Shown: positions 1 to 6,175, counted from the stretch's first letter. The stretch: DNA of 8,619 nucleotides from an uncultured Actinomycetaceae bacterium (GCA_902464405.1 CABQJD010000019.1:1-8619); one strand, 5' to 3'. Program-made: numbers and translations. Notes: generated by a model from the sequence alone, not told the origin.

Positions 1-198
1 ACAACGGACAATGGCAAGGACCGATATAAAACCAACACGTTTTGTCCTATAAGCCTATCTGCCTGCCTAGCCTTTGAGTGGGTGAATCTGTCTCCTGTGT
101 GCTTGTGTATGATTGCTTGACGGCGTTGTCAATTTCTTGAGAGTCTTCTTGTTTTGCTTTGTGCTGCGGTTTAGGATTTTGGATTTTTCATTCGTTGT

Positions 199-378
199 CT
201 ATTGCCATTCTTCAGCGTAATATTCGCTGCGGGCTATCAAGTAGTGTCTAGCTAGGAGGAAGGCAGATGACCTCGATAAAGATGCATGGCAGTCCTTCGC
301 CTGTAGGTCTAGGGTGAGGTGTTGGCGCATTCCGTACACCTGTAAAACGCGGTGAACACTACAAAACGCGGTGAACAT
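199..378 (-). CDS. Doubtful 59-aa ORF, possible gene remnant
   Basis: I do not recognise this protein. The frame opens with ATG at 378 and ends with TAG at 201-199. An in-frame stop lies about 13 codons upstream of the ATG, so the frame is not a visible fragment of something longer. The last residues, LLARHYLIARSEYYAEEWQ, look protein-like, with alternating hydrophobic and charged residues and several aromatics. The N-terminal third is encoded by the tandem 15-bp repeat and looks less natural. There is no good Shine-Dalgarno before 378; the internal Met at 330 has only a weak purine stretch. Codons such as AGA, AGG and CTA are used, unlike the operon to the right. It could be a decayed C-terminus of a transferred gene or chance. 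A plus-strand mini-ORF with a better ribosome-binding site overlaps it. Confidence 0.18.
   Translation of the reverse strand: MFTAFCSVHRVLQVYGMRQHLTLDLQAKDCHASLSRSSAFLLARHYLIARSEYYAEEWQ
254..317 (+). other. Strong Shine-Dalgarno with a 16-codon ORF
   Basis: AGGAGG at 254-259 stands 7 nt before ATG at 267. The frame reads MTSIKMHGSPSPVGLG and stops at TGA 315-317. The ribosome-binding site is as good as any in the window, but the peptide is very short and matches nothing I know. It may be the surviving 5' end of a gene whose body was lost, a leader peptide, or coincidence. Confidence 0.15.
344..377. repeat. Two-copy 15-bp direct repeat, period 19
   Basis: The 15-mer aaaacgcggtgaaca occurs at 344-358 and 363-377, with the start positions 19 bp apart. 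Read on the minus strand each copy begins TGTTCACCGCG. Closely spaced repeats beginning with TG are typical of the multiple terminal repeats of IS21-like and some related insertion sequences, so this could be a solitary IS end. No transposase is present and no partner end is visible, so that identification is only a suggestion. Confidence 0.55.
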
Positions 379-680
379 TCCAACGCGATGCGTTAGTGAT
401 GTTGGCTAGCCTGTTCTTTGAGTGTGAGTAGGGCGTTAAGACTTCTAGGGGCTTCATGTTCGCTGACGGCGTTGGTCGATAAAGAAAAGTTATTTGCTAG
501 AAAGTGCTTACCGAATTTTAAGTATCGTGCGTATCGTGCGGCTAGATTTCGCAGATCATCTGGCTAAGAATAGCTGATTATTTATGTTCTTCACGTTCGC
601 AACGGGAAAGAAACACGATTTACAAGTATGCAAAATGCAGAGCGAATTTTGTAATTTTACCAAGTATCGCGGCTATATTG

Positions 681-753
681 TACCCCGTACCGGATTTGAA
701 CCGGTGTTACCGCCGTGAGAGGGCGATGTCCTAGGCCGCTAGACGAACGGGGC
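681..753 (-). tRNA. tRNA-Glu (anticodon CUC)
   Basis: The reverse complement folds as a 73-nt cloverleaf. The acceptor strand GCCCCGT pairs with ACGGGGT, including one G-U pair at position 1-72, and the discriminator is A. The anticodon stem TCGCC/GGCGG closes the loop CTCTCAC, giving anticodon CTC at 717-719. The T arm is ACCGG-TTCAAAT-CCGGT. CCA is not encoded and must be added after transcription. It lies 44 nt downstream of tRNA-Gln and probably shares its transcript. I see no clear hairpin-plus-U-run terminator after it. Confidence 0.96.
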
Positions 754-797
754 TCAGACGATGATCTTATCATCTGTGTTGGTGAAATACCAACTCG

Positions 798-869
798 CTG
801 GGGTACCAGGACTCGAACCTAGACTAAATGAACCAGAATCACTCGTGCTGCCAATTACACCATACCCCA
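798..869 (-). tRNA. tRNA-Gln (anticodon CUG)
   Basis: The reverse complement gives a 72-nt cloverleaf. The acceptor strand TGGGGTA pairs with TACCCCA, and the discriminator is G, a known glutamine identity element. The anticodon stem AGTGA/TCATT (one G-U pair) closes the loop TTCTGGT, so the anticodon is CTG at 834-836. CCA is not encoded. It is the first gene of a two-tRNA unit that continues into tRNA-Glu, and a good promoter lies about 37 nt before its 5' end. Confidence 0.96.
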
Positions 870-905
870 ATGATTCAGTGCGCTTCGTTAGAAGCAACGG
901 AGAAA

Positions 906-935
906 ATATTAGTTCAATAACAGCGTGTAGTGCAA
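906..935 (-). promoter_or_regulatory. Promoter of the tRNA-Gln/tRNA-Glu unit
   Basis: On the minus strand TTGCAC (935-930) is followed after 18 nt by TAATAT (911-906), a near-consensus housekeeping sigma-factor promoter. Transcription would begin near 899, leaving about 30 nt of leader before the tRNA-Gln 5' end at 869. A small hairpin, gcttc-gtta-gaagc (882-895), falls in that leader. A competing -35-like TTGAAC (917-912) lacks a good -10 partner. Confidence 0.6.
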
Positions 936-956
936 ACTTAATTCTTGTGCGTCAAT

Positions 957-972
957 GGTGAGAGTGCTCACC
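957..972. promoter_or_regulatory. Perfect 6-bp dyad between divergent units
   Basis: ggtgag-agtg-ctcacc is a perfect inverted repeat with a 4-nt centre. It lies upstream of the tRNA promoter (906-935) and about 95 nt before the likely start of the first operon gene. A TATAGT at 974-979 directly beside it could be a -10 for the rightward operon, but no good -35 is found 16-18 nt before it. The dyad could be an operator, an RNA hairpin in a leader, or a weak terminator (a T5 run begins at 984, 12 nt after the stem). Its role is not settled by the sequence. Confidence 0.35.
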
Positions 973-1064
973 CTATAGTAATTTTTCCGCCTTCAACAGT
1001 TATGCTTGTGTAGATAGCGCGCATGAGTGCGTTTGTTTCTTTACAACTGAACCGCGAGGAATTT

Positions 1065-2870
1065 ATGCCTAATTTCAACGATCACGAATCGAATCAATCA
1101 CAGAGCCGCGAAAAGCGTACAGCAGGTTCCTCGGGGTGGCAGTCATCAAATGACCGCCGAGGCGGTCGTAACTCTTCACATCAAGAGCGTTCACGTAGTG
1201 GCTACGGTCGTCGTGACGACGATAGGCGCGGTTCTTATGAGCGTCGTGACGATGATCGCCGTGGGGGTTTTGGTCGTAATGAGCGCGCGGGCGGCAGGGA
1301 TGAGCGCCGTGGTTTTGGGCATCGTTCAGATAGTCGTGGTTCTTATGGGCGTCGTGATGATGATAGGCGCAGTGGTTCCTACGGTCGCCGTGATGACGAT
1401 AGGCGCGGTTCTTATGATCGTCGTGACGATGATCGCCGCGGTTTCGAACATCGCGCAGATAATCGCGGTGGTTATGGGCGTCGTGACGACGATCGGCGCA
1501 GTGGCTATGGGCGTCGTGATGACGATCGCCGTGGGGGTTTTGGTCGTAATGAGCGCGCGGGCGGCAGGGATGAGCGCCGTGGTTTTGGGCATCGTTCAGA
1601 TAGTCGCGGTTCCTACGGTCGTCGTGATGATGATCGCCGTAGTACTTATGGGCGTCGCGATGATAATCGATTTGCAAGGCGTGATCGCCGTAGCTCTCAA
1701 CGTGATGACGATGGTTTCCGTAACCTTCGTGGCGGTGAAGAAAAACGCCAGCGCGCTAAGGAACTTCAATACGAAATTCCAGAATCAATCACGGCAGATT
1801 CACTTCCTTCAGAAACGCGAAATCATTTGCGTGGCTTGAATTCCACAAACGCAGATATCGTCGCTCGTCACTTGGCTTATGCTGGCGAAATGATGGATAT
1901 CGACCCTGAAGTTGCATATCAGCACGCAAAAGCTGCCTATGCGCGTGCGGCACGTATCGATATTGTGCGCGAAGCTGTAGGCATTTCTGCTTACCTCACG
2001 AATCGTTATTCTGAGGCGCTCACGGAGCTGCGAGCTTATCGCCGTTTCTCTAACGATTATTCTCATGTGGCGCTCGAAGCAGATTCCGAGCGAGGGCTTG
2101 GAAGATCTGAAAAAGCACTGCGGTTTATTTCTGAAATCCCTTTGAATCGTTTAGATGCGCAGAGCAAGGTCGAGCTTGCTATCGTTACGTCTGGAGCAAA
2201 AGCTGATACAGGCGATTTTGAAGGGGGGCTTGCGCTCGTTGAGAAAATTCTCGTTGAAAATCTCGATCAAGAGCTAGCTTCGCGCGTAGAGTTAGTTAAA
2301 GCTGACCGCTTAGAAGAGCTTGGTCGCATTGACGAAGCCCAAACAATTCGTGCTCAGTGGGAGCCTGTCTATGAAGGTGACGACGAGGATACGGCAATGG
2401 TCCTCGATCTTGAAGACGTGCTTGATGAAATCACAGAAGAGCAAGATTTGCACGCCAGTGGCACAGCGCATAATGAAGATATCGATACTTCTGGTGATGA
2501 ATCTGCTGAAGATATTGATGATGATGAGCAAAATAAAGACGCTGATATGCCGATCATTGAAGAATTACAGCATGAGCTTGGCGATGATTTTGATCCAGAG
2601 GAATGGGACGAAGAACTTCGTGCGCAAAATAGCGATCAGAATTTCAACAGTGCTGAAGATTTTGACGATATTGCAGAATTTAACGACGCCGAAGACTTTG
2701 ACGACACAGATGATTTTGACGATACGCACGATTTCGACGCAGACGATTCTGGCAACGCAGATGATTTCGCCGAAGCGCACGATAGCGCCGATATCGAGAG
2801 CGTTGATTCCGTTTGCGATATCGTCGATGGGGAGGAACTGATCGGAGAAGACGAAGGCGAGGAGTGCTGA
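1065..2870 (+). CDS. TPR-like protein with Arg/Asp repeats and acidic tail
   Basis: The syntenic counterpart is M. tuberculosis Rv1691, described as TPR-like; its biochemical role is unknown to me. The 601-aa product has three parts. Residues about 30-217 are almost only R, D, G, S and Y and contain eight perfect RRDDDRR units plus a ninth degenerate one, usually written YGRRDDDRR. Residues about 232-436 are a soluble all-helical domain with TPR-like pairs such as AYQHAKAAYARAA and SEALTELRAYRRF. Residues about 438-601 are strongly acidic and end in DFDD-type repeats. No signal peptide or membrane segment is visible, so it should be cytoplasmic. I chose ATG 1065 because GAGGA (1056-1060) precedes it; ATG 1023, 14 codons upstream, has no ribosome-binding site. 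It heads the operon, with one base between its stop and the next start. RNA binding or condensate formation is inference from the charge pattern. Confidence 0.85.
   Translation: MPNFNDHESNQSQSREKRTAGSSGWQSSNDRRGGRNSSHQERSRSGYGRRDDDRRGSYERRDDDRRGGFGRNERAGGRDERRGFGHRSDSRGSYGRRDDDRRSGSYGRRDDDRRGSYDRRDDDRRGFEHRADNRGGYGRRDDDRRSGYGRRDDDRRGGFGRNERAGGRDERRGFGHRSDSRGSYGRRDDDRRSTYGRRDDNRFARRDRRSSQRDDDGFRNLRGGEEKRQRAKELQYEIPESITADSLPSETRNHLRGLNSTNADIVARHLAYAGEMMDIDPEVAYQHAKAAYARAARIDIVREAVGISAYLTNRYSEALTELRAYRRFSNDYSHVALEADSERGLGRSEKALRFISEIPLNRLDAQSKVELAIVTSGAKADTGDFEGGLALVEKILVENLDQELASRVELVKADRLEELGRIDEAQTIRAQWEPVYEGDDEDTAMVLDLEDVLDEITEEQDLHASGTAHNEDIDTSGDESAEDIDDDEQNKDADMPIIEELQHELGDDFDPEEWDEELRAQNSDQNFNSAEDFDDIAEFNDAEDFDDTDDFDDTHDFDADDSGNADDFAEAHDSADIESVDSVCDIVDGEELIGEDEGEEC
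1254..1606 (+). repeat. Exact 83-bp in-frame duplication inside gene 1
   Basis: Bases 1254-1336 are identical to 1524-1606, 270 bp (90 codons) apart. The flanks keep matching with scattered, mostly synonymous changes, so the duplicated block is longer than the exact core. It encodes DRRGGFGRNERAGGRDERR plus the following GFGHRSDSR segment. Shorter Arg/Asp units fill the space between, and the whole repeat field runs about 1203-1662. Identity at synonymous positions points to recent duplication or gene conversion. Confidence 0.95.
2653..2775 (+). repeat. Acidic DFDD-type tandem repeats at the C-terminus of gene 1
   Basis: This stretch encodes repeated short units of the form (A)EDFDD, TDDFDD, THDFDA and ADDFAEA, each with one Phe among Asp and Glu. 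The underlying DNA is a degenerate repeat of gattttgacga-like segments. It gives the protein a negative tail opposite in charge pattern to the Arg-rich N-terminus. Earlier parts of the tail (from about 2376) are acidic but not clearly periodic. Confidence 0.7.
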
Positions 2871-2871
2871 G

Positions 2872-4206
2872 ATGAGCGTATCTGCTGGCTATCTTTCCGC
2901 TTCGGAGCAGCCGTTAAGCAGCATGCATGACGTATTGCTTCTGGATTTGGATGGCACTACCTATCTCGGTGCTGTAGCTGCTCCGAATGCTCCGCAAGCA
3001 TTAGCAGAGGCGAAAAAAGCTGGCGCCCGCACGATGTATCTCACCAATAATTCTGGGCGATCCCCGCAGGTTGTTGCTGAGCATCTTAGCTCAATTGGGA
3101 TTGCAACGGCTCCTTCTGAAGTGCTCAACTCTTCTCAGGTGGCTGCGCGCACAGCTGAGAAACTTCTTCCTTCTGGAGCAAAAGTGCTCCTTATTGGAGG
3201 GGAGGGTTTACGGGCAGCATTTGCGCAAACTTCTTTGCGTGTCGTCACTAGCGCAGATGATAAGCCACAGGCAGTCGTACAGGGCTTGAGTGAATCCGTG
3301 GGGTGGGCTGAACTTTCTGAAGCTGCTCTCGCTATCTCGAAGTATGGCGCTATGCATATAGCAACTAATCTTGATGCCACACTCCCTCGAGAGCGTGGAG
3401 AAATGATTGGTAATGGTTCTCTTGTGGCGTGTATTAGCAATGCCACAGGTACAACTCCTATTAACTGCGGAAAACCTGAACCAGCGATGTTTTCAATTGG
3501 TTCCGAAATTGCTCAAGCTCGCAAACCACTTGCTGTGGGAGATCGGTTGAATACCGATATTGCTGGAGCTGTGGCTGCAGGCATTCCGTGCTTCCATGTG
3601 CTCACTGGCGTTTGTGACGCACGCGCGATTATGACGGCTGAGCCTTCTTGGCGTCCAAGCTATCTTGGGATTGATTTGCTTGATCTCAATTTGCCGCAGC
3701 CAGCCGTCACCCGAAAAGAAAACGAGATGCCTCTTGCTTTTGCTCAATACTCAACGGAGATCTGGCTTTGCGGTTCTTGGAACGCGCGGGTAGCTGATGG
3801 GTGCATCTCTATATGTAAAAACGAATGTGTGCCTGCTCATTCACAAACGGCAGAGCACATTTCCAGCGAGATGACGATCTCCAGCCTCGCATCTTCTGCA
3901 GCGGAGCATGCCGTGCATATTCCTAGCGAGATAACGATCCCGCTTAATTCGGCAAATAAACAGTATAGTGAGCATTTACAGGAAGGCGTGCGTGATGAAA
4001 AAATTTCGCTTCCTCTCGATGCGTACAGAGCTGCTGTGTGTGCGATGTGGGAAGCGGCTGATCGTGCGATAATTGATCCTTCGGCTCTGCAGCTTCCAAA
4101 GATTGAAATCGTTAGAACAGAAGCGTATATGCGCGATGTACTTAATGCTGATAGTGCAGATAGTGCTACTGATGCAGATAATGCAGACAGGAACTGCTAT
4201 GAGTGA
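2872..4206 (+). CDS. HAD phosphatase, glycerol-3-phosphate phosphatase-like
   Basis: This is a HAD-superfamily hydrolase of the NagD/PGP type. Motif I is DLDGT (nucleophile D25, acid/base D27), motif II has T58 in YLTNN, motif III is K201 in GKPEP, and motif IV is GDRLNTD (223-229). The cap lies between motifs II and III. The syntenic M. tuberculosis protein Rv1692 dephosphorylates glycerol-3-phosphate in glycerolipid recycling, and this is the likely activity here. The core ends near residue 280. The remaining 160 residues correspond to the C-terminal GNAT-like accessory domain of that family but contain an insertion with an internal repeat (HISSEMTI 329-336, HIPSEITI 349-356) and a DSAD/DADNAD tail. 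At 444 aa it is clearly longer than the roughly 350-aa mycobacterial protein. AGGAG at 2860-2864 supports the ATG. The stop overlaps the next gene by 8 nt. Confidence 0.85.
   Translation: MSVSAGYLSASEQPLSSMHDVLLLDLDGTTYLGAVAAPNAPQALAEAKKAGARTMYLTNNSGRSPQVVAEHLSSIGIATAPSEVLNSSQVAARTAEKLLPSGAKVLLIGGEGLRAAFAQTSLRVVTSADDKPQAVVQGLSESVGWAELSEAALAISKYGAMHIATNLDATLPRERGEMIGNGSLVACISNATGTTPINCGKPEPAMFSIGSEIAQARKPLAVGDRLNTDIAGAVAAGIPCFHVLTGVCDARAIMTAEPSWRPSYLGIDLLDLNLPQPAVTRKENEMPLAFAQYSTEIWLCGSWNARVADGCISICKNECVPAHSQTAEHISSEMTISSLASSAAEHAVHIPSEITIPLNSANKQYSEHLQEGVRDEKISLPLDAYRAAVCAMWEAADRAIIDPSALQLPKIEIVRTEAYMRDVLNADSADSATDADNADRNCYE
3856..3939 (+). repeat. Imperfect 60-bp-offset repeat in the HAD C-terminus
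   Basis: Bases 3856-3879 and 3916-3939 are near-identical 24-mers, both containing agcgagat(g/a)acgatc, offset by exactly 60 bp (20 codons). They encode HISSEMTI and HIPSEITI. This marks an insertion by partial duplication within the accessory domain, far from the phosphatase active site. Confidence 0.75.
4147..4188 (+). repeat. 9-bp degenerate tandem repeats at the HAD 3' end
   Basis: Successive 9-mers gctgatagt, gcagatagt, gctactgat, gcagataat and a partial gcagac encode an Ala/Asp/Ser tail (ADSADSATDADNAD). The array ends 10 bp before the start codon of the next gene, so copy-number change would alter only the tail of the HAD protein. Confidence 0.7.
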
Positions 4207-4438
4207 AACTCGTCAGCCGCAGCCGCATGCTGAGCATCAAGCTAAGCCATATGCTCAGCATCCAGCTAAACCGCAAGCTCCGATTAAGCCTCAAGCCCCG
4301 ATGGATATCGCTTCTACATTGGATCGTATGGAATCAGATGATATTCCTATGTGCAGTGAGAATATCGATGAATCTATTTCTACTTTAGAACGCCTCCACA
4401 CCGAGCTTACGAGAGAGCTCAATCAAGCTCGAGCATAA
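4199..4438 (+). CDS. Small conserved-position protein, Pro/Gln/Ala-rich N-terminus
   Basis: I do not know a function for this 79-aa protein. By position, between the HAD phosphatase and tlyA, it matches the small hypothetical protein Rv1693 of M. tuberculosis. The N-terminal half (residues about 7-36) is low complexity, with two 8-residue units HAEHQAKP and YAQHPAKP encoded by adjacent 24-bp repeats (4226-4249, 4250-4273) followed by QAPIKPQAP. The C-terminal half, with ISTLERLHTELTRELNQA at the end, looks like a short amphipathic helix or coiled coil and is probably the conserved part. ATG 4199 overlaps the HAD stop by 8 nt, which suggests translational coupling; a weak AGGA (4189-4192) lies in front. 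tlyA starts 8 nt after its stop. Confidence 0.7.
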   Translation: MSETRQPQPHAEHQAKPYAQHPAKPQAPIKPQAPMDIASTLDRMESDDIPMCSENIDESISTLERLHTELTRELNQARA

Positions 4439-4446
4439 GGAGGCAC

Positions 4447-5286
4447 GTGGCAAAGTTAATTCGCGTTGATGCAGAGCTTGTGCGCCGAGGTCTTGCGTGT
4501 TCGCGCGCGCAAGCTCAGGATTTGATTCGCGCAGGCGTGGTCTATGTGGATCGCAGCGTCGTCACCAAACCTGCACGGCAAATAAACCCAGCTCAAGCAC
4601 TTGTTGTTAAAGAGCAGGCTCAATGTGAAGAATGGGCATCGCGCGGTGCTTATAAGCTTTTAGGAGCGCTGGAGTATCTAGGTGATCGAGCTCCTAAAAT
4701 CATGGGTGTTCGTACTCTCGATGCAGGAGCTTCAACGGGTGGATTCACAGACGTTCTTTTACGCAAAGGCGCTGGCGAGGTGATCACTGTAGACGTGGGG
4801 AAAGGGCAGCTGCGCTGGCGTTTGCAGCAAGATCCGCGAGTGACGATTCTCGACGATACCAACGTACGTTACTTGGAGTTAGCTATGGTTGCTCCGCCTG
4901 TGCAGCTTATCGTTTCAGATCTATCCTTTATCTCTTTAACTCTCGTTATTCCAGCGCTTGTGCGTGTAGCGGCGCCTGATGCAAGTTTTTTGCTGATGGT
5001 GAAACCTCAGTTTGAAGTTGGGCGAGATCGAGTGGGAGCTGGCGGAGTAGTGCGCAGCACGGAGCTTCATTATGAGGCGATTGCTAAGGTACTTGATGCT
5101 GCGCAAAAAGAAGGCTTAGGGGTGATGGCAGTTGCGCCATCGCCGCTTCCAGGGCCGGCTGGCAATGTAGAATACTTTGTATATCTGCGTGCTGGCGTGC
5201 CTACGGAGCTTGAAGGCGGAATTGAGGCAGCAATCCGCGAAGCAATTGCTGCCGGGCCTGCCGGGCTTGCTGCACACAAAAAGTGA
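4447..5286 (+). CDS. tlyA: rRNA 2'-O-methyltransferase TlyA
   Basis: TlyA-family enzymes transfer a methyl group from S-adenosylmethionine to the 2'-OH of C1409 in 16S rRNA and C1920 in 23S rRNA (E. coli numbering). Loss of this activity causes capreomycin resistance in mycobacteria. The 279-aa product has an N-terminal S4 RNA-binding domain (about 4-60, with LVRRGLACSRAQAQDLI), a short linker, then an FtsJ-type Rossmann domain. The SAM-binding motif is LDAGASTGGF (91-100), followed by the acidic residue D116 in ITVDVGKG. The KDKE catalytic set is present as K70, D158, K186 and E242. Length is normal. The start is GTG 4447; AAGGAGG (4437-4443) overlaps the preceding stop and lies only 3 nt away, closer than usual, but no better start keeps the S4 domain whole. 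The nadK start follows 11 nt after the stop. Confidence 0.95.
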   Translation: MAKLIRVDAELVRRGLACSRAQAQDLIRAGVVYVDRSVVTKPARQINPAQALVVKEQAQCEEWASRGAYKLLGALEYLGDRAPKIMGVRTLDAGASTGGFTDVLLRKGAGEVITVDVGKGQLRWRLQQDPRVTILDDTNVRYLELAMVAPPVQLIVSDLSFISLTLVIPALVRVAAPDASFLLMVKPQFEVGRDRVGAGGVVRSTELHYEAIAKVLDAAQKEGLGVMAVAPSPLPGPAGNVEYFVYLRAGVPTELEGGIEAAIREAIAAGPAGLAAHKK

Positions 5287-5291
5287 GGGGG
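5287..5291 (+). promoter_or_regulatory. Ribosome-binding site that decides the nadK start
   Basis: GGGGG at 5287-5291 stands 6 nt before GTG 5298. A GTG five codons upstream (5283) overlaps the tlyA stop and has no ribosome-binding site at the right distance. The site therefore favours 5298 and a protein beginning MNRVIALLAH, which starts directly with the first beta strand of the NAD kinase fold. Confidence 0.7.
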
Positions 5292-5297
5292 TGTAGA

Positions 5298-6164
5298 GTG
5301 AATCGGGTGATAGCACTGCTCGCGCATGATAGGCGCGATGATATGCACGAATCTATTGCGAGTATGCAAGCAGAATGTGCGAGCTGCGGGGTTGATGCTC
5401 ATATTATTTCGTGCGCTGAAGATCTCGATACACTTCCAGAGCTGGAGCTTATCGTCGTCATTGGCGGTGATGGCACTATTTTGCGTGCTGCGGAGTTTGT
5501 GCATGATCTTCGCATTCCGATTATGGGAATTAATTATGGTCATATCGGGTTTTTAGCAGAAGCTGATCCTTCCTCCCAATCCAACGTAGTGGCTGCAATT
5601 GCTCATCACGAATGGAGCGTCGATCAGCGTATGACGATCGATATATCCGTGCGCCGCCCCTCGGGGGAAATTGTGAAAACATGGGCACTCAACGAGGCTT
5701 CTATCGAAAAGAGTGCTGATTCGAGGATGATCGAAACCGATATCGGCGTAGACGGAGAGCCAGTAAGCTCCTTCAAAACCGATGCTGTGTTGCTTTCCAC
5801 TCCCACAGGCTCGACGGCGTATAACTTTTCTGCGGGAGGCCCGATTGTGTGGCCAGATGTGCAAGCTATTCTCCTTACTCCCGTTGCAGCTCACGCTCTT
5901 TTTACGCGCCCTATGGTCGTGGGGCCTAATTCGCGCCTCGATGTGCAAATTCGTACCGATGATGCCGTTGTGTGGTGTGATGGGCGGCGCAGTATTTCTG
6001 CTCCTGCTGGCTCCACTTTAAGCGCGGTGAAAGGCGCTAATCCTGTGCTACTTGCACGCCTAAATAATGCACCTTTTTCTGAACGTCTCGTAAAGAAGTT
6101 TCACCTTCCCGTGCAGGGCTGGAGGTCTGATACTCCTTTTGGCTCTCACAGGCAGGGGGAGTAG
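5298..6164 (+). CDS. nadK: NAD kinase
   Basis: The enzyme phosphorylates NAD to NADP, using ATP or polyphosphate in actinobacteria, and so sets the cytoplasmic NADP(H) pool. The 288-aa product shows the family signatures in order: GGDGT (56-60, with the conserved Asp58), GINYGHIGFL (78-86 region), LNE (131-133), TPTGSTAY (168-175), SAGGPIV (178-184) and the TP-AH-L-RP run (194-205) near the oligomer interface. The start at GTG 5298 is chosen from the GGGGG ribosome-binding site. It sits between tlyA and recN as in mycobacteria (Rv1695) and many other actinobacteria. Nothing important is missing, and no separate promoter is evident, so it should be read from the operon transcript. Confidence 0.95.
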   Translation: MNRVIALLAHDRRDDMHESIASMQAECASCGVDAHIISCAEDLDTLPELELIVVIGGDGTILRAAEFVHDLRIPIMGINYGHIGFLAEADPSSQSNVVAAIAHHEWSVDQRMTIDISVRRPSGEIVKTWALNEASIEKSADSRMIETDIGVDGEPVSSFKTDAVLLSTPTGSTAYNFSAGGPIVWPDVQAILLTPVAAHALFTRPMVVGPNSRLDVQIRTDDAVVWCDGRRSISAPAGSTLSAVKGANPVLLARLNNAPFSERLVKKFHLPVQGWRSDTPFGSHRQGE

Positions 6165-6175
6165 AGGAGAAATGC

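Larger units (their letters stand above)
1..680. other. Long region without a recognised gene
   Basis: This stretch downstream of the tRNA genes holds no ORF I can assign. Within it are a two-copy direct repeat (344-377), a 59-codon minus-strand ORF (199-378), a 16-codon plus-strand ORF behind a strong ribosome-binding site (267-317), and a perfect 9-bp tandem doublet, tatcgtgcg at 523-531 and 532-540. I see no rRNA, tRNA or convincing terminator here. The mixture looks like decayed accessory DNA rather than a functional intergenic region, but that is inference. Confidence 0.4.

Noticed and set aside
17..48. Nested inverted repeats aggac/gtcct and aaaac/gtttt as an RNA structure
   Set aside because: The arms are 5 bp each with a 6-nt one-sided bulge between them, which is weak enough to be chance.
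629..639. tgca-aaa-tgca palindrome downstream of tRNA-Glu as a terminator
   Set aside because: The stem is only 4 bp with a 3-nt loop and no U run follows on the minus strand.
761..961. 66-codon plus-strand frame
   Set aside because: It runs through the complement of tRNA-Gln and the tRNA promoter, so it is a chance frame over RNA-gene DNA.
1023..1064. Upstream ATG as the start of gene 1
   Set aside because: No Shine-Dalgarno precedes 1023, while GAGGA precedes ATG 1065 in the same frame.
1075..1839. Long open frames on both strands across the Arg/Asp repeats (200, 229 and 88 codons)
   Set aside because: They are shadows caused by the biased repeat DNA: a His/Asp-rich one and Val/Met- or Thr/Ile-rich ones. 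None has a ribosome-binding site or natural composition, and they overlap the better-supported gene.
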